From NCBI GenBank assembly GCA_022641835.1, contig CP048721.1:372001-436000 (forward strand): a stretch of 64,000 bases of DNA, read 5' to 3'. Within the stretch, counting starts at the first letter, position 1. Each line of letters begins with the position of its first letter. This document shows positions 58,185-64,000 of the stretch, piece after piece. This DNA is from Petasospora fabianii. Taxonomy: Eukaryota; Ascomycota; Saccharomycetes; Phaffomycetales; Wickerhamomycetaceae. Below the pieces are notes generated by a model. That model was not told where the DNA came from. It did no database searches and saw nothing but the letters and a program-made list of their open reading frames with translations. Position numbers and translations under genes: made by a program.

Positions 58185-59858
58185 ATGTCCTCCGCTTCCA
58201 TGAAGGACGAAAAGGTGGCTTACACCACCGACGCGAACGCCGGTGACTCCTCCACTGGCTTTGTCGATGATCTCGAAGTCCAACTTACTGAACGTGAACT
58301 TATCGAGAATGAGGATGGTCTTCACAGAGGTTTGAAATCCAGACACATTCAGCTTATCGCCCTTGGTGGCTGTATCGGTACAGGTCTCTTTGTCGGTACA
58401 GGTTCCTCCCTTGCTAAGTGTGGTCCAGCTGGTCTCCTCACTGGTTACTTGATTCTTGCTACTGTCATCTTCTTTGTCATGAATATGCTTGGTGAAATGG
58501 TTTGTTATCTCCCACAAAAGGGTGGTGCTGTCTCTGATCTTGCCAAGAGATACGTCGGTCCTGATCTCGGTTTCGCCACTGGTTGGATTTACTACTACAC
58601 TTTTGTTATTTTGATTGCCACTGAAGTTACCGCTGCTGCTATTGTCATTGAATACTGGACCAAAAAAGTTCATGTTGCTGTATGGATCGTTATTTTCCTT
58701 GCCGTTATCATCGCTCTTAACTTCTTGGCTGTTCGTTTCTATGGTGAGTCCGAGTTCTGGTTTGCATCGCTCAAGATTCTCTGTATCCTTGGTTTAATCA
58801 TTGTCGGTATCGTTATCTTCTTCGGTGGTGGTCCAAACCAGAAACGTGTCCTCGGTTTCCACTACTGGAAGACACCAGGTGCGTTCGCCTACCACTTGCT
58901 CCCAGGTAACACTGGTCGTTTCCTTGACTGTTGGACCGCCGTCATCAAGTCCGGTTTCGCCTTCATTGTCGGTCCAGAACTTGTTGCCATTGCCACCGCT
59001 GAGACTCAAAGACCAAGAAGAAACATTTCTAAGGCTGCCAAGAGATTTGTTTACAGAATTATGTTCTTCTACGTTGTTGGTTCTCTCGTCATTGGTGTCG
59101 TTGTCCCATACAACAACCCTAACTTGCTCTCTGGTACTGGTAACGCTACAGCTTCTCCATTTGTCATTGGTATTAAGCTTGTTGGCATCAACGTCCTCGA
59201 CCACATCATTAACGCCTGTATCTTGTCCTCTGCTTGGTCCTCTGGTAATTCCTTCTTCTACGCTGGTTCCCGTTTCTTAAAGACCATGGCTGAAGATGGT
59301 GATGCTCCAAAGATCTTTGCCATTACCAACAGACACGGTGTTCCATACGTTGCATGTGCTCTTACTGCCCTCATTTCTCTTTTGGCCTTCTTGAACGTTT
59401 CCTCTTCTGGTGCCCAGGTGTTCACATGGTTCTCTAACTTGTGTACAATTTCTGGCTTCATCGGTTGGATCATTGTTGCCATTTGTTACTTGAGATGGAG
59501 AAAAGCCGTCCTTTACAACAACCTCTGGGATCGTGTTCCATTCAAGACTAGAGCTCAGCCATTCGGTGCCTACTACGTCATCTTCATTATCTCCCTCATC
59601 TGTATCACTAACGGTTACGAAGTCTTCTTTGACTTTAACGGTCCAGACTTTGTCGCTGCTTACTTAACTTTGCCTGTGTTCTTCCTCCTCTACTTTGGCT
59701 GGAAGGTGTGGAAGAAGCACTGGTCTTGGGGTATGCCAATTGAGGAGATTGATATCGTTAGTGGTTTGGATCAAGCTGAGAAGATTGAGGCTGAGTTTGA
59801 GGCTAGAGCCAAGCCAGTCCATGGTGTGTTGCAAAAGTTCCTTGACTGGTTGTTGTAA
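58185..59858 (+). CDS. PUT4: Proline permease Put4-like amino acid transporter
   Basis: A 557-residue permease of the yeast amino acid transporter (YAT/APC) family with about 12 membrane segments. RHIQLIALGGCIGTGLFVGT opens TM1, GPAGLLTGYLILATVIFFVM is in TM2, and YGESEFWFASLKILCILGL is the central signature, almost identical to Put4. The C-terminus ends EIDIVSGLDQAEKIEAEFEA and LLQKFLDWLL-like residues as in yeast Put4. Yeast Put4 transports proline (also Ala, Gly, GABA) with high affinity, at the plasma membrane. A Put4-type match over the whole length makes the call stronger than a generic permease. The start MSSASMKDEK at 58185 follows a TATA box. Confidence 0.85.
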   Translation: MSSASMKDEKVAYTTDANAGDSSTGFVDDLEVQLTERELIENEDGLHRGLKSRHIQLIALGGCIGTGLFVGTGSSLAKCGPAGLLTGYLILATVIFFVMNMLGEMVCYLPQKGGAVSDLAKRYVGPDLGFATGWIYYYTFVILIATEVTAAAIVIEYWTKKVHVAVWIVIFLAVIIALNFLAVRFYGESEFWFASLKILCILGLIIVGIVIFFGGGPNQKRVLGFHYWKTPGAFAYHLLPGNTGRFLDCWTAVIKSGFAFIVGPELVAIATAETQRPRRNISKAAKRFVYRIMFFYVVGSLVIGVVVPYNNPNLLSGTGNATASPFVIGIKLVGINVLDHIINACILSSAWSSGNSFFYAGSRFLKTMAEDGDAPKIFAITNRHGVPYVACALTALISLLAFLNVSSSGAQVFTWFSNLCTISGFIGWIIVAICYLRWRKAVLYNNLWDRVPFKTRAQPFGAYYVIFIISLICITNGYEVFFDFNGPDFVAAYLTLPVFFLLYFGWKVWKKHWSWGMPIEEIDIVSGLDQAEKIEAEFEARAKPVHGVLQKFLDWLL

Positions 59859-61234
59859 GCTCGTTGGTTAAGTTTGTCGTTTGGTTTTTGTCTACATTCA
59901 TTTGTGTATATTAGAGTGATGCTGAGTGAGTCTTGTCTTTTGGTTGATCCGGAGATGACCTCAGTGTACATATTTTATGATTAACACTTCTTGTTTACAG
60001 TAATCACTTGTCACTGTAGCTCATTGTGTACGTTTATATCAATTATGTCGTGTCATTTGACTCATGAGAGCATGCTTATAGGGTGCGCAGGTACAACAAT
60101 AGACAGCTCGGGCTTTGATATCTCTACGGGGTCCCTTGAACGCGAGTATAGCACAAAGCGGGAGGGCAGGAATGAAACTAGTGGCACTAAAAATCATATT
60201 CTCGGCATTTGTTGCCCCTTGGGTATTCTTGGGAACGTGTCACCAGAATTTTGGAAACCTACGCTCATGAATTTGAGGTCGAAGGATCACCTGCAGAGCT
60301 TTGAGCGACGAAACGCGCTTGTATCGAAGGAGTTTCTCGCGAGCCCCTGATTGAGGACCCCAAATTCTAGAGACACACACCCAAACTGTGTGCACTTTTG
60401 CTCTTCCTAGTGCTCCTTCTTTGTCTCAAAAGCTGAAAAAGTAGATCTTGAGCACGATGCCTATGACCGAGACGATGACGTATCCATGATCCCGAACCAG
60501 TTTAGCATCTGAAATACGGTACGTGGCGAATCTTCTCCACCTTATGCTAACTGGTTTCGCGAAAGCTGGCTGTGGGGGAAGGAGGCTGGGCTAATATCCT
60601 GCAGGCTTTCAATGTCCCCGAACCGGTAAATGAGACACAGCCAGCTGTTCCGAACTTGGGGGTCCATTTCTTATGTTTGGAATTTCAAGACGGGCCCTGA
60701 GTGTTTTGCCATCGACGCAAGCGAAAGATTGACATTGTGTATTTTGCTTTGTTTTGTTTACGCCTATACCATTTCCGGCAGTTTACCCTATTGGGACTCA
60801 TGTGCCAATTTATCCCACATTCAGTCGTTTTGGCGAAAGTTTTTGGCGCCAAGAGGCGCAGATTTTTCGCAAAAAGCAATAATTGTTTTTCCTCTTTCAG
60901 CGATTCGCGGGGTCAGTAAATCCCAGTTAAGCAGGGTATGTAGTGGCAAACCTCTAATTTTCATGCATCTGGGGATCCCAGAATTACAGGTCTCTATTTA
61001 CTTTTGGCACATCCGAATTTGGAAACTGCAACTGCCGTTTCGGTCGGAGCATGTCACCGGGCAGCGCCAAATTTCAGCTGGCAGCATGTTACATGGTCTG
61101 CAGTAAACAGCCCTCCCTTGGAATAAAAAAAAACATCTTCCCCCCTCCTCTTCAACACAACATTGCCACAACAAAGTCAGGCAATTCCCTTCGACACACG
61201 CTCTCACTACCCTCAACGTCGAAATCTGTTCACA
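59859..61234. other. Region between PUT4 and SUR7
   Basis: About 1.4 kb with the PUT4 3' end and a long SUR7 promoter. The only frames are short (at most about 158 codons at 60630-61106, without family resemblance). A TTTGGCGCCAA palindrome-like motif lies near 60843-60853. No tRNA or other RNA gene is supported. Confidence 0.45.
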
Positions 61235-62086
61235 ATGAAGGTCCCTCTCTTTGCTTTTATCCTGCAGATTGTTCTGCTCGCAGGTGCCACTTTGCTCCTT
61301 GTTTTCGTCTTGCTTTCTGGAGGTGTGAGCCACTTCCCATTCAACAAGTTCTACTGGATTGAAGCCGACACTTCTGCCATCTCTGGTGCTCCAGACATCT
61401 CCCGTTGGACCTTCTGGGGTCTTAACGAGAAGACCGACAACAAGAACAAGGCTGTTGATCTCAACCCAGCTTATGCATTCTCTCCTGTTGACAACTTCCA
61501 GACTACCAGCGGTGTTCCACAAGATTTCATTGACAACAGAGACGTTTACTTCTACTTGTCCAGATTTGCCTTTGCTTTCTTCTGGATTGCTATGGCCTTC
61601 ACTGGTGTCTCTCTCATTCTCTCCATTTTCACTCTTTGCTCCTACTCCATCGTTAAGATTAACGGTTGGTTGCTTTCCATTGCCCTCCTCTTTGATGCTG
61701 GTGCCGTCGCTATGGAGACTGCCATCTCCGTTATGGGTAAGAGTGCCTTCAGTAATGACGGTCACTACGCTCACATTGGTCCAGCTCTTCTTGGTGTCGC
61801 TTGGGCCTCTGTTGCTTGTTTGATCATCTTGTTCTTCCTCTCCTGGGGTGAGTACATTGGTGCCTCTTACAAGAAGCACAAGAACAGAGTCGCTGCTGCT
61901 AAGGCTGCTGAGTCCCAGTCTGCTCCAGCCAATGATCGCTACCCAACACAGCAGCCAGCTCAGACCGAGTTTGAGGACCCATACGCTCAGCCACAGCAGC
62001 AACAACAGGGTACCTTGGCTAACGACAGCGGTATCAAGTTCTTCAGAATTGGTCGCCGCAACAAGGAGGATCAGGAGTCTGTGTAA
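61235..62086 (+). CDS. SUR7: Eisosome/MCC membrane protein Sur7
   Basis: A 283-residue four-TM protein of the Sur7 family. TM1 is near 5-30. The extracellular loop holds FPFNKFYWIEADTSAISGA and SRWTFWGL, then SPVDNF and the YFYLSRFAFAFFWIAMAFTG of TM2. TM3 and TM4 follow (WLLSIALLFDAGAVAMETA; WASVACLIILFFLSWGEY), and a cytoplasmic tail ends GIKFFRIGRRNKEDQESV, like the yeast tail ending FFTIRKSHE...VSV. In yeast Sur7 marks the membrane compartment of Can1 at eisosomes. The two extracellular cysteines of the yeast W-x-x-W-G-A-C motif are absent here. The ATG at 61235 (ACAATGAAG) is the start; the open upstream extension begins at a non-ATG codon. Confidence 0.88.
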   Translation: MKVPLFAFILQIVLLAGATLLLVFVLLSGGVSHFPFNKFYWIEADTSAISGAPDISRWTFWGLNEKTDNKNKAVDLNPAYAFSPVDNFQTTSGVPQDFIDNRDVYFYLSRFAFAFFWIAMAFTGVSLILSIFTLCSYSIVKINGWLLSIALLFDAGAVAMETAISVMGKSAFSNDGHYAHIGPALLGVAWASVACLIILFFLSWGEYIGASYKKHKNRVAAAKAAESQSAPANDRYPTQQPAQTEFEDPYAQPQQQQQGTLANDSGIKFFRIGRRNKEDQESV

Positions 62087-62921
62087 TCAGGTTTTCTTGA
62101 GCCAACATCTTTAATACCCTCTCAAAGATCCAAAAAGATACTCATTGTCACTGTCCAATTATCCATCCCTCACAATTTAATCCCTGTCACCTCTATACCA
62201 TTCCCGGACAATTATATTCGGCAACAATATTCGATTCCAGTTCATTCGCATGCGCTTATCTATTGGTTTCAGTCCCTGAGTCTCTGTCATCCTTTTTTTA
62301 TCACAACCGGTTTCAATCGTTTTTAATGTTTAATGGGTTCGCCAATCCACGGATACCCAAGATATCACCCCATCATTCCCAGTCTACCTGACTACCTCAT
62401 AATGTGCCGGTTTTTCTACCTTTCTTTCACGTTCCTTTTTTCTGAACTTCTACTCGTCCATTGCTACTGTGTAATATAAAGCGAGACTTCTTTTTGACTA
62501 ATGCCAATGGCTGTAGCTTGACTGGTTTTTTGAAGTTTGAACTAAACATAGGGCCCTAGACTGGAGGCTAGCTCCGCAAAAAATAGATAATAATGTGTGG
62601 CGCCTACCAGTTTGTGGGTACTCCCTCAAAATTTCGCAACCAAAACAAACAATTCCGACCAAATCCACCTGCTCAAACCGACCCACCATCGATATCCGGC
62701 TCATCTCCACATCACAGCTGATTGAACTCTTGGAAAACACCACGACTTGTCGTTTATCCACCTTAAACTTGTCGGTTTTCTGCCAGTACTCTTTGGCTTC
62801 TCCTCTGTCCTTTTAACGCGCTGCCATCCTTGCAAAGTTGCTGAGCCACGTCCCGCAACAATAATAACAACAACCTCATTAAGCCCCCAGACCTCGGTTT
62901 ACAAGTGACACATCCGCACAC
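62087..62921. other. Promoter region of the BED-finger gene
   Basis: About 835 bp, A+T-rich with pyrimidine tracts. It holds no supported gene, tRNA or repeat. Confidence 0.45.
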
Positions 62922-63959
62922 ATGTCCAATCTCAACCTGGTCAACTTTGACCGCACACACAATAATGATCAGATAGATACTGCTATCCAGCAGGCGTTGT
63001 CCAGCTTTGATCCCCATGAACAACAGCTGAGGGCCCACCAGGACAAGGGTTCCGTCCCAATTGACCCATCCATCGGCTCAGTCACTGACAAGGCTGTTGC
63101 AGCTGCTGCTGCCAACGCTGCTACGTTTGCCAGAAACACCGCCCAGGCTGCCGTCAACTCTTCAAAGATCCCAGGTCAAAGACAACAACAATCAGGTCCA
63201 AAGATCTCCAAGCCAAGAGTCAACAAACCAGGTCAGAAGTTTGGTGCTAAGAAGAAGTCATGGGTTTGGAACTGGTTTATCCAGGACCTTGAAGATTGCA
63301 ACTTGGCAACATGTGACTTTTGTGGTAAAAGCATTAGAAGACTGTCATCTGACAAGGGCTCTCCAAAGAAGCTTGGTGAGCATTTGAAGACGCACAAAAT
63401 TGACAGACAGACTGTGAATAGCAGAAGAGAGTCTATGATCCAACAACCACCAAACAACGAGAACCGTCCATTCTTTAACACTTTGAACGGGCCAAATAAT
63501 ACTATCTACAAACCTCAGCCAATTCAACAGCAACAAGATTCAGAAGCACCAACGTCTGCAGAGCCACAGGATGAACAAGACGATTTGGACCACACGCTGT
63601 TTGACCAGTCACCGTACTCACGGACAAAGTTCCAGAAGGAGGTTATGAGATTCCTCTCTGAGAACAAGCTTCCACAGAATATTGTGCAGAGTCATTCTTT
63701 CAAGCAACTTGTCTATTCTCTCAAACCTTCCGCTGTCAATGACTTGAACGACCTCAATAGTATGTATCAGGAAGTTTTCCAATCAGCGGACAAAGTGATG
63801 AATGTTGTTGGCGATCAGCAGGGATCACAGCACCCACACCCACATCAACATGATCATCAACGTCAACATGAGGTCGGTCACGAGTCGCAGTCAGAAGAAG
63901 AGGACCGTGGTGATCCAAAAATTGCAAATGTTGATGATCTCAATGACGGTTGGGTTTAA
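62922..63959 (+). CDS. Short BED zinc-finger protein with hAT-transposase-like segment
   Basis: A 345-residue protein. Residues 113-160 form a BED zinc finger: aromatic W114/W116 and F119, then Cys131 and Cys134 (CDFC), then His154 and His158 (LGEHLKTHK). Residues 236-270 (KFQKEVMRFLSENKLPQNI, then VQSHSFKQLVYSLKPS) resemble the start of the hAT transposase core, as in K. lactis Kat1-type and yeast Vid22/Env11 proteins. No RNase H catalytic region follows; the protein ends after an acidic and His-rich tail (about 300-345). It looks like a host gene derived from a hAT transposase that kept only DNA-binding parts. The N-terminal region (1-110) is disordered with an Ala-rich patch. The start MSNLNLVNFD is the first ATG, and the stop lies about 40 bp before the window edge. 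Confidence 0.75.
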   Translation: MSNLNLVNFDRTHNNDQIDTAIQQALSSFDPHEQQLRAHQDKGSVPIDPSIGSVTDKAVAAAAANAATFARNTAQAAVNSSKIPGQRQQQSGPKISKPRVNKPGQKFGAKKKSWVWNWFIQDLEDCNLATCDFCGKSIRRLSSDKGSPKKLGEHLKTHKIDRQTVNSRRESMIQQPPNNENRPFFNTLNGPNNTIYKPQPIQQQQDSEAPTSAEPQDEQDDLDHTLFDQSPYSRTKFQKEVMRFLSENKLPQNIVQSHSFKQLVYSLKPSAVNDLNDLNSMYQEVFQSADKVMNVVGDQQGSQHPHPHQHDHQRQHEVGHESQSEEEDRGDPKIANVDDLNDGWV

Positions 63960-64000
63960 GTGATATTAAAACTAGCTTATGGTGTCTATTTGTAATGATT

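Noticed and set aside
60998-62005. A 335-codon minus-strand frame over SUR7
   Set aside because: It is the antisense of the SUR7 gene, rich in residues expected from reversed codons, and has no known domain.

Overview
This is a nuclear chromosome segment from a budding yeast (Saccharomycotina). Genes are dense, mostly intronless and on both strands, and nearly every one has a clear Saccharomyces cerevisiae counterpart. The few introns are 65-155 bp, with GTATGT/GTAAGT-type donors and TACTAAC-like branch sites. CTG codons stand at conserved leucine positions (for example in the AVO1 N-terminus at 17241 and 17250), so the standard code, not a CUG-Ser or CUG-Ala code, is likely. A secreted, starch-binding-domain-free glucoamylase of about 491 residues and moderate G+C would fit Cyberlindnera/Phaffomycetaceae or a similar standard-code lineage; this placement is a guess from memory, not a test.

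Layout, left to right. 0-16 kb: the 3' end of mitochondrial uS9 (MRPS9), a secreted GH15 glucoamylase, a small unrecognised gene, a subtilase, VPS60, COQ3 divergent from VPS72/SWC2, HCH1, OPY2, and MDM20 divergent from BRX1. 16-29 kb: ATP19 (a two-exon small gene), AVO1, REX4 and the very large RasGAP gene IRA1/IRA2. 29-33 kb: a 3.7 kb gene-poor stretch, then RPL27. 33-43 kb: a PDK1-type kinase (PKH), a Gfd2/Ydr514c-type DEDDh exonuclease, an unrecognised membrane protein and RAP1. 43-55 kb: COQ2, UTP23, a COX IV/Gep7-like mitochondrial protein, RAD6 (three exons), a PDH kinase (PKP2-like), HPC2 and a two-exon YBP1/YBP2-like gene. 55-64 kb: a 3 kb gene-free divergent region, the proline permease PUT4, SUR7, and a short BED-finger protein with a hAT-transposase-like segment.

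The genes do not form operons; neighbours are mostly unrelated housekeeping functions. Themes that recur are mitochondria and respiration (MRPS9, COQ3, COQ2, ATP19, PKP2, the COX IV-like gene), ribosome biogenesis (BRX1, UTP23, REX4, RPL27), chromatin (VPS72, HPC2, RAP1, RAD6) and nutrient or membrane signalling (IRA2, AVO1, PKH, OPY2, SUR7, PUT4).

Regulatory sequence is informative. BRX1 carries a PAC plus RRPE pair. RPL27 carries a CACGTG flanked by an inverted pair of TTAGGGCT sites, a Tbf1/Cbf1-style ribosomal-protein promoter. The RAP1 promoter contains a consensus Rap1 site, which suggests autoregulation. The YBP1-like promoter holds two CACGTG boxes around a TGACGTCA, and PUT4 has a TATA box with GATA motifs. 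I found no tRNA, rRNA, CRISPR array, retroelement or intact transposon. The strongest candidates for something undescribed are the short BED/hAT-derived gene, the exonuclease with a possible mitochondrial leader, the orphan genes at 3348 and 39063, and the two long gene-free stretches.
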